Below are positions 44,979 to 52,542 of a DNA stretch of 64,000 bases, piece by piece. Source of the DNA: Balneola sp. (GTDB lineage Bacteria > Bacteroidota > Rhodothermia > Balneolales > Balneolaceae); assembly GCA_002694685.1 (NCBI GenBank), contig NZMW01000003.1:41540-105539 (forward strand). Reading direction: 5' to 3'. The translations under genes were made by a program, and so were the position numbers. The notes beneath the pieces are model-generated. The model was not told the origin of the DNA. It was given only the letters and a program-made list of their open reading frames with translations, and ran no database searches. Numbering within the stretch: the stretch's first letter is position 1; each line of letters opens with the position of its first letter.

Positions 44979-45907
44979 AATGTAATCTGGTGATCTTCGA
45001 GATAATTTTCCACTTTTCTTCCATTCATTATCTCTTCAAATTTAGTATCTATTTGTGCCTTAATCTTTAAGTAGACTAATGTGCCATTTTCAAATCCACC
45101 TATACCTGTCCTCGTGGAATTATTTGTGACATTAATACTTCTACCGGAACTCCAGATGTGCAATTCGCCACTATTTGATTTAATTAGTTCTGAAGAACTA
45201 TACAAGCCATATCCTGGACTATTATTTGGGTGTCCGGTTACTTTTTCCTCAAGTGCTTTTTTCAGTATTTGGTCAGTTGAAAAGTTACGGTAAAAATCTT
45301 TGCTTTTTAAGCTATTTGCTATACCCTGTCCTAAGTCTAGGATAGCAATTTCAACTCCACTTTTATATGAGAATGACTGGAAATAAATTGGTTTGGGATA
45401 CTCTTCAGTGTAATAACATTCATAACCATGTGTGCCTGCATTGTCCCAAATTTCATTTAGTATATAATCCAATGTTGCAAATGTATTATCCGTGCATTCA
45501 GTTCTAACTTTAATATGATCCATGATTTTTTCATGGACATCTAAACACTCATCCGTATTGTTACAACGTTCTAAAGGAACAGTATAATTAGAAATAGATT
45601 TTACGTAAGAGTCATGATATAACTCTTCCAGAGTATATAGCCCCCATGATTGTAGAATTTTAGTTACCCGGCTGCTTTTTTTATATCGTACATAAGTTTC
45701 AATTTCAGGAGATTTGTCTTTATAAATATCTCTAAAAGCACTCAGTAATACCGTTCCAGCAGGATTTATGAAGTTGCACTTAGAAATGTCAAATGTAACA
45801 CGGTCATATTGATTAATAACTCTTAAAAAATCAGTAGATAATTCAAATAGCTCACTAATTTTTTTTCCTGTCAACCTCTCAGGAACACTTATAGTATAAT
45901 TTTTCAT
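44975..45907 (-). CDS. GHKL ATPase with N-terminal STAS-like domain
   Basis: The start is set at ATG 45907 (MKNYTISVPERL); the 23 residues before it look non-coding. The 310-residue protein begins with a STAS-like segment (RVTFDISKCNFINPAGTVLL, about 36-55) and ends with a histidine-kinase-type ATPase domain. That domain has the N box EIWDNA at 152-157, the G1 box DLGQG at 191-195 and the G2 box GYGLYS at 232-237. No phospho-acceptor histidine helix is present, so it is not a classical sensor kinase but more like SpoIIAB/RsbW. It overlaps the DUF4325 gene by 4 bp and diverges from DUF932. Confidence 0.82.
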   Translation of the reverse strand: MKNYTISVPERLTGKKISELFELSTDFLRVINQYDRVTFDISKCNFINPAGTVLLSAFRDIYKDKSPEIETYVRYKKSSRVTKILQSWGLYTLEELYHDSYVKSISNYTVPLERCNNTDECLDVHEKIMDHIKVRTECTDNTFATLDYILNEIWDNAGTHGYECYYTEEYPKPIYFQSFSYKSGVEIAILDLGQGIANSLKSKDFYRNFSTDQILKKALEEKVTGHPNNSPGYGLYSSSELIKSNSGELHIWSSGRSINVTNNSTRTGIGGFENGTLVYLKIKAQIDTKFEEIMNGRKVENYLEDHQITL

Positions 45908-45962
45908 AATAGTAATTATGTTGGAAACAACGCTTAATATATAATTTAAAACATTGTTTTTA

Positions 45963-46013
45963 AGGTATAAGAACAATGAGCAATCCTGCTCATTAACCTA
46001 TAATTCTTATACC
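45963..46013 (+). promoter_or_regulatory. nested palindromes abutting the DUF932 start codon
   Basis: GGTATAAGAA (45964-45973) and TTCTTATACC (46004-46013) form an outer 10-bp perfect inverted repeat. Inside it, AATGAGCA (45975-45982) and TGCTCATT (45987-45994) form an 8-bp repeat around ATCC. The outer right arm ends right before ATG 46014. The region is shared with the divergent GHKL gene. It could be an operator for a dimeric repressor or an RNA hairpin controlling translation. Confidence 0.6.
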
Positions 46014-46781
46014 ATGAACCTACAACCATTCTGCTTTCCTGTGACCGAACGTGTGGTCGCAGTAGATAACGCGAAATCCCCTCTAATCGACATTTATGAC
46101 CAAGACTCCTTTCTGCCAAATGGCTACAAAGCTATTGTCCGGGAGGATACCAATGAGGTCATCAGCGTTGTTCGCGATACCTATAAAATCGTGACGAACT
46201 CTAACCTGATTGACCAGCTACTGAGGCAGTTAGCAACCTGTGGTCATTCCTTCAAGATCGATCCGTCTCATTCCTTTGTAAGCAACGAGCGTATGAGGCT
46301 ACAGATCACCTTCCCTGAGCTCAAACTTCGGGATCAGGAGTCTGAGATTGCCTTATCCGCTTTCATACATAACTCCTATGACCAATCGGAGGGAATACGA
46401 TTCTATTTTGGAGCCATCCGTGCGATCTGTTCCAATGGAATGGTCTTCGGAACCGTACTCAGCAAGTACTATTCTCGTCATACGAAGGGATTCTCCTTTG
46501 ATGACCTAAGTGAGAAGCTTGCCGAGGCGAGATCTTTCTTCCCAGAGATACAAGAGCGTATCAACCGCTTAGAAGTACTCCGGGTAGATGAACAACTAGT
46601 AGAGCATGTCTCAGAGAAAATCTCCAAGCGACTAGCTCAAGAAGCTATCGACCAGGAAGAGATAGGACGCATATCTCAATGGGTACTACTGAATCGCTTA
46701 ACGAATCGGATCTCCCACGATATGGACCCTCATGTTCAAGCGCGATACCAGGATAATGTATCTAAAGTATTCGCCCTATGA
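46014..46781 (+). CDS. DUF932 family protein
   Basis: The start is ATG 46014 (MNLQPFCFPVTERVV), which sits just after a palindrome; the longer open frame is unlikely. The 255-residue product carries the family marks YDQDSFLPNGYKAIVREDTNEVISVVRDTYKIVTN, then IALSAFIHNSYDQSEGIRFYFGAIRAICSNGMVFG, and a helical C-terminus. DUF932 proteins are common on plasmids, phages and islands and have no established biochemical function. It heads a set of short coupled genes followed by a YqaJ exonuclease, a usual mobile-element neighbourhood. GC appears higher than in the integrase gene. Confidence 0.9.
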   Translation: MNLQPFCFPVTERVVAVDNAKSPLIDIYDQDSFLPNGYKAIVREDTNEVISVVRDTYKIVTNSNLIDQLLRQLATCGHSFKIDPSHSFVSNERMRLQITFPELKLRDQESEIALSAFIHNSYDQSEGIRFYFGAIRAICSNGMVFGTVLSKYYSRHTKGFSFDDLSEKLAEARSFFPEIQERINRLEVLRVDEQLVEHVSEKISKRLAQEAIDQEEIGRISQWVLLNRLTNRISHDMDPHVQARYQDNVSKVFAL

Positions 46782-46843
46782 GCCTACCTAAACTGATCAT
46801 TAAGATTGTGATCATCATTATCACCGGAGGTAAAAAGCAATGA
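46778..46843 (+). CDS. 21-residue hydrophobic peptide, coupled on both sides
   Basis: ATG 46778 overlaps the DUF932 stop (ATGA), and the TGA at 46841 overlaps the next ATG at 46840 (ATGA again). The product begins MSLPKLIIKIVIIII and ends TGGKKQ, a short hydrophobic stretch with basic ends that could span a membrane. The two 4-base overlaps argue that it is translated. No homologue is known to me. Confidence 0.5.
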   Translation: MSLPKLIIKIVIIIITGGKKQ

Positions 46844-46971
46844 GTGTAACCAACGACTTTATAGAAGCCGCCGCAGAGTTTGTTAAGCAAACCCTGCGTG
46901 TGCTCCTGCTTGGAAAAGTCCCCAAACCGGAAGACGAAGAAAACCAAAACCACAATAAGCCTGCTGAATAA
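46840..46971 (+). CDS. 43-residue charged peptide
   Basis: A frame of 44 codons starts at ATG 46840 with a good ribosome site (GGAGG at 46826-46830), and overlaps the 21-residue gene by 4 bases. It reads MSVTNDFIEAAAEFVKQTLR, then a short VLLLGKVPKPED segment and an Asn/Glu-rich tail. The N-terminal half is an amphipathic helix. The stop lies in the terminator hairpin at 46957-46989. Unknown function; the RBS and coupling support it. Confidence 0.6.
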   Translation: MSVTNDFIEAAAEFVKQTLRVLLLGKVPKPEDEENQNHNKPAE

Positions 46972-46989
46972 CTCAGTGGGCTTTTTTTA
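46957..46989 (+). terminator. terminator after the DUF932 cluster
   Basis: AAGCCTGCTGA (46957-46967) pairs with TCAGTGGGCTT (46973-46983), with two G-U pairs and a 5-base loop, followed by seven or more T. It ends the DUF932 transcript and separates it from the YqaJ gene. Confidence 0.8.
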
Positions 46990-47017
46990 TATCTACGAAC
47001 CTTTAAACCCTACCCTT

Positions 47018-47947
47018 ATGAAATCATTAGAATCAGAACTCCCATCAGACGAATGGGTGTCAGAGCGGTCGGAATATCTCGGAGGCAGTGACGTCGGGAC
47101 GATCCTTGGGGAGAATCCCTACTCAACGCCCCTGCAACTTTGGATGCGTAAGCAAGACTTGTTGCCTCCCATTGAAAATACGCCCATTCTCAAATTCGGC
47201 CATTTCTTCGAGTCCATACTGGCCATGCACTTTGAGGACGTGACGGGCTTTAAAACCCGGCAGGTGAATAAAACCTTTGTCCATCCCGAACATGACTTCC
47301 TGCGTGCTAACATCGACCGTCAGGTCTTAGCTGGCGACAAGCTGGAATCAACAGCTGTCCTCGAGTTAAAGACCACCACAAGCCATCGCCTGAAAGCCTT
47401 GGATGGCGAGTATCCAAAAAGTTGGATACTTCAGATCCAACATTATCTGGGTATTACCGGGTATGAGCTGGGAATAATTCAAGTCTACGAGCGAGATACC
47501 TGCCGGTTCCATGATCCGGTTATCATCGAACGCGATGATGATCTCATCATTGATAACATGAATACCCTTATCCAATGGTGGCAGACTCATATGGTTGGCG
47601 GTAAGCGACCTGCTCCAATAAATGGAGAAGACGCCCTGATCCTGTACCCAGACTCCTCGGATGGAAAAACCATGGAAGTCACCCCTGCGGGCTATGGCCT
47701 CTACCAGGAACTGGTAAAGGTTCGTGAGCGCAAGTCGGATCTGGAGGCTATGGAAGAAGACCTGAAAACAAAACTGAAGGTTCGCCTTGGCGACGCCGAA
47801 CGTATGGTGCTGGCTGGTAACGACCTAATCAGTTGGAAAAGTTCGACCCAGAACCGGCTCGATACGAAAGCATTCCGGGAGGCGCACCCCAAGCTCTATC
47901 GCCAGTACACAAAATCAACCACAACCCGACGGTTCACCGTCAAATAA
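47018..47947 (+). CDS. YqaJ-type phage exonuclease/recombinase
   Basis: The start is ATG 47018 (MKSLESELPSDEWVSER); the upstream open frame crosses a terminator and is rejected. The 309-residue protein has the lambda-exonuclease/YqaJ fold: YLGGSDVGTILGENPYSTPLQLW, FGHFFESILAMHFEDVTG, FLRANIDRQV (metal Asp), then VLELKTTTS (Glu-x-Lys) and QIQHYLGITG (Gln). These are PD-(D/E)xK nuclease residues. It would resect DNA for single-strand annealing recombination. It is followed 14 bp later by a probable partner of the same element. Confidence 0.88.
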   Translation: MKSLESELPSDEWVSERSEYLGGSDVGTILGENPYSTPLQLWMRKQDLLPPIENTPILKFGHFFESILAMHFEDVTGFKTRQVNKTFVHPEHDFLRANIDRQVLAGDKLESTAVLELKTTTSHRLKALDGEYPKSWILQIQHYLGITGYELGIIQVYERDTCRFHDPVIIERDDDLIIDNMNTLIQWWQTHMVGGKRPAPINGEDALILYPDSSDGKTMEVTPAGYGLYQELVKVRERKSDLEAMEEDLKTKLKVRLGDAERMVLAGNDLISWKSSTQNRLDTKAFREAHPKLYRQYTKSTTTRRFTVK

Positions 47948-47961
47948 TAAAGGAGGCAATT

Positions 47962-48465
47962 ATGCCACTAATCGTAAAAGAAGACCCATCTGAGTATCCA
48001 CTATGCCCAGAGGGATTACACCCAGCCGTACTCGTCGACGCTGTTGACCTCGGCGAGCAAGAAAGCACGTGGGGAAAAAAACATCGCCTATCGCTTGTCT
48101 TTGAAACTCAGCAGAAAGATGAGGATGACAAGCCATTCATTCTTGCCAAGCGCTACACATGGAGCTTGCATGAGAAGAGTAATCTTCGCAAAGACCTGGA
48201 GCGACTCCTTGGGAAGAAGTTTAGTTCACAGGAGTTGCTAGAAGGGATAGATCTCGAGGCGCATATTGGGATGAGCTGTAATATTCTGGTTGTGCATAAC
48301 GAAACGGAGGACCGGATATATGCTAATATTGAATCTCTACTTCCTTTTAAAGATGGCAGTGGTAGAGTTGTGAAAGATGCACTAATTCCATCTGGAAATT
48401 ATGAGCGGGTTATTAACCGGCCCGACTATAAGCAGCCAGAGGAGTATGCATTAAATGGAGCTTAG
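47962..48465 (+). CDS. phage-type protein downstream of YqaJ exonuclease
   Basis: The start is ATG 47962, behind AGGAGG at 47951-47956. The 167-residue product reads LIVKEDPSEYPLCPEGLHPAVLVDAVDL, then WGKKHRLSLVFETQ, ILAKRYTWSLHEKSNLRKDLERLLG, and a beta-strand ending. This resembles the phage proteins that follow or accompany a YqaJ nuclease, which often bind single-stranded DNA or help annealing. The homology is recalled, not tested. A terminator follows, so it is the last gene of the transcript. Confidence 0.65.
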   Translation: MPLIVKEDPSEYPLCPEGLHPAVLVDAVDLGEQESTWGKKHRLSLVFETQQKDEDDKPFILAKRYTWSLHEKSNLRKDLERLLGKKFSSQELLEGIDLEAHIGMSCNILVVHNETEDRIYANIESLLPFKDGSGRVVKDALIPSGNYERVINRPDYKQPEEYALNGA

Positions 48466-48470
48466 GCTCC

Positions 48471-48496
48471 AAAGAGGAGGCTTGCCTTCTCTTTTA
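48471..48496 (+). terminator. terminator after the YqaJ cluster
   Basis: AAAGAGGAGGC (48471-48481) pairs with GCCTTCTCTTT (48484-48494) with one G-U pair; the innermost pairs open to form the loop. Only a short T stretch follows. Confidence 0.65.
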
Positions 48497-48656
48497 GTTT
48501 AGCTATTAAAAAATAGCTTATTTAGTTGATCTTTACATCTCCTCATTCGCGCACTTACATATAATAGAGCTTAGAAAGCTGCATGCGTAATAGTGATAAG
48601 CTAAAGAAATAGACATAAACTCTATAAGGGAAGACTTGTTTCACTTTACCATAACC

Positions 48657-49973
48657 TTAATACCTTACAAAAAATGGTATAGGGTTTCCTTCTTTTACAC
48701 CAAAACCATCAACAAATAAATAAGGCACTGCAACAAAATATGCTGTGTTAAACCCCCCTTGATTTGGTAAACCAAAAACAGCATAAGGAAATCTTACTTG
48801 CCATTGATTGTTTGGAGGTGTTAAAGTTGCTATAGGTGCGATATTTGTTCCTGTAGCAACTTGATTATTTGCGTCCCTGAAATATATATTATTAGGGACC
48901 GCATAAACAGGTGCTCCTTTCTGTTGTTGTTGATTAGTATAAAATATTTTTACTACTACTTGAACTTGTTTCCCAAGAGACTCTGGGATGTTAACTGATC
49001 CAGATAAAACCATACCTGGATATATGCCAAATCTGGTTTGAACAGGTTGATTATGAGAGGGCTGGAAGAGAGTAAAATCAACTCTAGAATCTTCGTCATT
49101 AGGTTCAATAGATATAGGTCTTATTCTATTATTTTCAACAATTCCATCGTCGTTTTGGACGTTCGTCGTTCTAGCATCTTTTACAATATAAGCTTCCCTA
49201 ACGGCTCGTTTAAATATATTATAATCAATCCACCCAAATCCACCATCGCCCCAACTTGTACCCCATGAGTTTATTACTTTAAATGCATTTTTATTATCGT
49301 CGTAACCGACAACTATCATTGCATGACCAGATGAATTGCTAGATGGATACTGCCTCCAAGTATTATTCTGGCTATTTAGTCTTTTAAAGTTTTCATCAAC
49401 TAATGCTCCAATAACAACAGGTAGATTTGCGTGAAGCTGAGCTTTGACTTCTCTTTCTGATGCATGATTAACTACTCGCCAATAATCAGCCCTATATGGT
49501 TTGGCTCTATTGATTAATTCGTTTGAAGGTCTAGTACTATAATCATACTCATTGTAAGGAAAGTCACTAAGTGTAGCTGCTCCTTGTTCAGATAGTAGAT
49601 TTAATGCATCAGGTATAAAAGTTCCGCTATTTGTGCCATTATTTATTTGGTTATAAATAAAAGAGGGACTAAATATTCGATCGTTATTCAGTGTCCAGCC
49701 ATGTTCTATTTTTTCCTGAAAAGATTTTAAAGCATAAGATACTGCCCAACCTACACAGCTATTTTGAGAACCTTGATCTCCTGGTGTTGGAAAATCTCTT
49801 GAAAGATCAATTCTTGAAGGTAACTCATCACCAGAAAAAGGAGTATGTGCAAGAGGTATGCTTCGATACTCGTCCTGATTTAAAAAGCTTAATCCAGTAC
49901 CCTTATCATCTTGAGCAAAAACTGGAAAATCGATTAAAATTAAAAATGAAATAACGGTTAAGAAGTATTTCAT
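48657..49973 (-). CDS. secreted papain-family (C1) cysteine protease
   Basis: The start is ATG 49973 (MKYFLTVISFLILIDFPVFAQ), which gives a clean signal peptide; the frame extends 12 codons further but without a signal. The 438-residue enzyme has all C1 catalytic residues: Cys73 in QGSQNSCVGWAVSYA, His217 in SSGHAMIVVGYDD and Asn235 in VINSWGTSWGDGGFGW. A C-terminal region of about 180 residues is beta-rich and may target or anchor the enzyme. No T9SS sorting domain is evident. AT-rich, monocistronic, within the accessory region. Confidence 0.9.
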   Translation of the reverse strand: MKYFLTVISFLILIDFPVFAQDDKGTGLSFLNQDEYRSIPLAHTPFSGDELPSRIDLSRDFPTPGDQGSQNSCVGWAVSYALKSFQEKIEHGWTLNNDRIFSPSFIYNQINNGTNSGTFIPDALNLLSEQGAATLSDFPYNEYDYSTRPSNELINRAKPYRADYWRVVNHASEREVKAQLHANLPVVIGALVDENFKRLNSQNNTWRQYPSSNSSGHAMIVVGYDDNKNAFKVINSWGTSWGDGGFGWIDYNIFKRAVREAYIVKDARTTNVQNDDGIVENNRIRPISIEPNDEDSRVDFTLFQPSHNQPVQTRFGIYPGMVLSGSVNIPESLGKQVQVVVKIFYTNQQQQKGAPVYAVPNNIYFRDANNQVATGTNIAPIATLTPPNNQWQVRFPYAVFGLPNQGGFNTAYFVAVPYLFVDGFGVKEGNPIPFFVRY

Positions 49974-50123
49974 GTCAATAATATTTTTAACTAAAGTAAT
50001 TAATCTCAATATATTATAGTTAGACTTATATAAATATCAAATTAATTTTTCTGCTTAATGCAGTGATATACCTCTCATGTTAGTTGCCTAAAACTGTACT
50101 ATGTTAGTGCAAGATCTTTTAGT
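49974..50123. other. AT-rich intergenic sequence upstream of the cysteine protease
   Basis: No gene is seen. It must contain the promoter of the protease gene on the minus strand, and it abuts the nuclease remnant on its other side. Confidence 0.4.
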
Positions 50124-50342
50124 TTAACGTTTCGTTTGGCCTGATTTTGCTACTCTCTTCCAATATTCAATATCCCAAGTCGATTCTATTTTTCTTTCAA
50201 TCTTATTATCTAACTTCCCAAAGAAGTTCATTAAGGTACGCTCTTCAAGTTCATCGATTGTAATTGCAGAACCCCGTAAATCAGTACCACCTATGTCATC
50301 ATTCGCGATAATAAAAGCGATAGCCTTCGCGAGGAGTGTCGG
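50124..50342 (-). pseudogene. C-terminal remnant of a DNA/RNA non-specific endonuclease (NUC1 type)
   Basis: The minus-strand frame ending in TAA at 50124 reads LAKAIAFIIANDD, then GGTDLRGSAITIDELEERT, MNFFGKLDNKIERKIEST and WDIEYWKR, ending TKR. This looks like the closing part of NUC1-family nucleases, where a KAIAFILPN strand is followed by a VSVDEVE-x-LTG-x-DFF segment. The catalytic DRGH part is missing; an in-frame stop lies upstream near 50345. The fragment is therefore a truncated gene left at a probable recombination junction. Confidence 0.5.
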
Positions 50343-50365
50343 GGGCTATATGTGCGCCTTTGCTT

Positions 50366-50421
50366 GCCGACTTGGTAATCTGACATCCAAATTAGGCATT
50401 ATCGGCCTTGCAAAGTCGGGC
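50366..50421. repeat. imperfect palindrome at the GWxTD/nuclease-remnant junction
   Basis: GCCGACTT (50366-50373) pairs with AAGTCGGGC at 50413-50421 (one bulged G), with a 39-base interior. It lies just 2 bp past the stop of the GWxTD gene and before the truncated nuclease. It may be a terminator of the GWxTD gene or a recombination-site relic. Confidence 0.4.
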
Positions 50422-50422
50422 A

Positions 50423-52444
50423 TTAAAGTGAAGAGAGGTTCTGCTCATCCCTGCTCATAATCTCTAACTCTATTTCCTTCTGAATGTTCTTTCCACTGTT
50501 CTCGTCCGTCACTTTAAAAGAGAAAGTGTAGGTTCCGGGCTCTAATTCACGAGTCAGGATAGAAAGGTTTTGTACGTATCGGGAGCCTCTCACTTGCTGG
50601 GTGAAAGATAGACTCACTTCCCTATCTTTACCCAACAGCCATTGCATTCGTCGATCTTGGGTAATTTCGTAGTCGATGGTGAAATTGGACAATCCGTTCT
50701 CGCCTTCCTGAAGGTGATAGATCTGGAAGTGAACAGCTAACTCTTCGCCCTGTGGAATTTGTTTGTCATTGGCCACTACGAATGGGAACAGTACATTTGT
50801 GGCATCGGTATTCATTTGATAGCCCAGAATTAAATCGGACATTTGAAGTTTTTCAGGGTCAGAGTTTAGCGGTTTGGGAAGTTCGGATTCCAGTTTTCCT
50901 ATTCCGCGCAGTGATGCCGGAAACGGAGAATCCTCCAGAGCAGGTTTGGTCCCCGAATTTTCGTTGTGCAGCTCCGCAAACAAGGTTAGCTTTTGGTTCT
51001 CTTCCAAAAATGGAACTTTAAATACGCTGCTGCTTGGGGTTTTCCCTTCCAGGTCTAGTACCAAATTTGCTTGCTCGCGGGACTGACTCAGCAGTTCCCC
51101 ATCTTCGCCATTCACCTTCAACCCATGTAAGAGTTTATACTCGTTGAGTACGGCTTGATTCGGCACCGAATCCCCGGGAAATAGAATATCCTGATTGGCA
51201 ATTAGATCATCTAAGAAAGGCGCACCAGGCTGACTTTCCAGAAAAGTAAAAGCAGCCGGTCGGTTCTGTTCATCCAAAATACGGTAGTGATGGGCTGAAA
51301 GCTCGATGGAAGGTAAAGCCTTTGCATAGGTTGACTGTTCGGGTGGGGCTTCCTTGATGTTATTCAAAGTGATGATTCTCGAACGCTCCTCTTGAATTGG
51401 GCCCTGATGCTTGCCTTTATTTGCACCCGACCCCATAACCCATTCAAAATACAATTGTTCATAACGGTTAGCGAAGAAAAAATCGGTGGATGACAACTTC
51501 AAATAATAATTGAATTGCATTACCATGCCCGGGGTAGCACCTACGCCTGGGGTAGACTTTAAGCCGGTAAGAGATTGAAAAGCATACCTGTTATCATTTA
51601 AGCTAAAAGCCTTACTGGGTATAAAATCTTCCACTTTTTCAACTTCACTGAATCCACCAATAGCTTTATCTCCAAATATTTTGACTAAGTTGAATTTCAT
51701 TGCTGAATTGGGCTTTTCATACACCCAGATTTCGTAGTAAGGATTAGGGTCAAGGGCTGGTATTACATTGACCATAACTTCGCGATTACAACCAGGAGGA
51801 CAGTTTGTATATATATCTGCTGAAGTGATGTTAAGGAATCCGGAGTCTTTTTTATCCGGCTCCCCATACTGCACATACACTTTCCCCCGATCGTCAGTGC
51901 CATAAGGTGGATCATCTTTTCGGTCAAAATGTTGGCGAGCATAGGCGATACGTTCCCAATGCTCTATCAAACGCTCGTTATAGCGAGTGCCCGGAGTAGG
52001 GTCCAGTTCCTCCCAGAAAGTTCTCAAATGACGGTACACATCTACATTTTCTTTGTCGAGCAGCTCCACCCATGCTTTGTACTGCTCGTTGTTGAATCGC
52101 AGGGAACTGAACAGCGGCTTTAGCATGGCCAGTTCTTCGTTCAGGGCAAGAGCATTTGGCGGTGTTTCTTTTGCGGTGAGCCCCCATCTATACAGGGCCG
52201 AGGCGGCCTCGTAGTACTCACGCAACTGATGCTTCGACGCCAGCCGTATGTATTCCCGCCCAATTGCAAAGCTGGGTATTTCCAGATTAGCGGGGGCTTT
52301 AGCCCATACCTCCAAGGCCATTTCATAATGACCTTTCGCTTCCAGTGCGGCGCCTTCTTTAAGTAGTTCATCTTCTCCAAGAATGTTTTCAGGAACAGCT
52401 GCCCCCTGCAATAAAAGCAGACTTATAAAAAGTAAAACAGACAT
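50423..52444 (-). CDS. GWxTD-domain protein
   Basis: The 673-residue product has a signal-like N-terminus (MSVLLFISLLLLQGAAVP). A TPR-like helical part (about 22-110) leads to the GWxTD domain, whose signature appears as YGTDDRGKVYVQYGEPD at 181-197, so the Trp of the name is replaced by Tyr. A WERIAYARQHF segment precedes it. Beta-sandwich-like segments fill the C-terminal half. The family is found widely in Bacteroidota and Acidobacteria with unknown function. It seems to be the only member of its transcript. Confidence 0.85.
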   Translation of the reverse strand: MSVLLFISLLLLQGAAVPENILGEDELLKEGAALEAKGHYEMALEVWAKAPANLEIPSFAIGREYIRLASKHQLREYYEAASALYRWGLTAKETPPNALALNEELAMLKPLFSSLRFNNEQYKAWVELLDKENVDVYRHLRTFWEELDPTPGTRYNERLIEHWERIAYARQHFDRKDDPPYGTDDRGKVYVQYGEPDKKDSGFLNITSADIYTNCPPGCNREVMVNVIPALDPNPYYEIWVYEKPNSAMKFNLVKIFGDKAIGGFSEVEKVEDFIPSKAFSLNDNRYAFQSLTGLKSTPGVGATPGMVMQFNYYLKLSSTDFFFANRYEQLYFEWVMGSGANKGKHQGPIQEERSRIITLNNIKEAPPEQSTYAKALPSIELSAHHYRILDEQNRPAAFTFLESQPGAPFLDDLIANQDILFPGDSVPNQAVLNEYKLLHGLKVNGEDGELLSQSREQANLVLDLEGKTPSSSVFKVPFLEENQKLTLFAELHNENSGTKPALEDSPFPASLRGIGKLESELPKPLNSDPEKLQMSDLILGYQMNTDATNVLFPFVVANDKQIPQGEELAVHFQIYHLQEGENGLSNFTIDYEITQDRRMQWLLGKDREVSLSFTQQVRGSRYVQNLSILTRELEPGTYTFSFKVTDENSGKNIQKEIELEIMSRDEQNLSSL

Positions 52445-52542
52445 AACGTAGAAATTTTTAATTCCTGATTGTGTGTTAAGTTTCGAAAGTGAGGCGACCC
52501 TGACAGCTGGTGATCACCCTAAAACTTAATAATCTCTCAACT

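Noticed and set aside
44975..45907. Classical two-component sensor kinase
   Set aside because: There is a GHKL domain but no dimerisation/phospho-acceptor histidine helix and no adjacent response regulator.
46880..47017. Longer N-terminus for the YqaJ exonuclease
   Set aside because: The extension crosses a terminator and overlaps the 43-codon gene; the family start matches ATG 47018.
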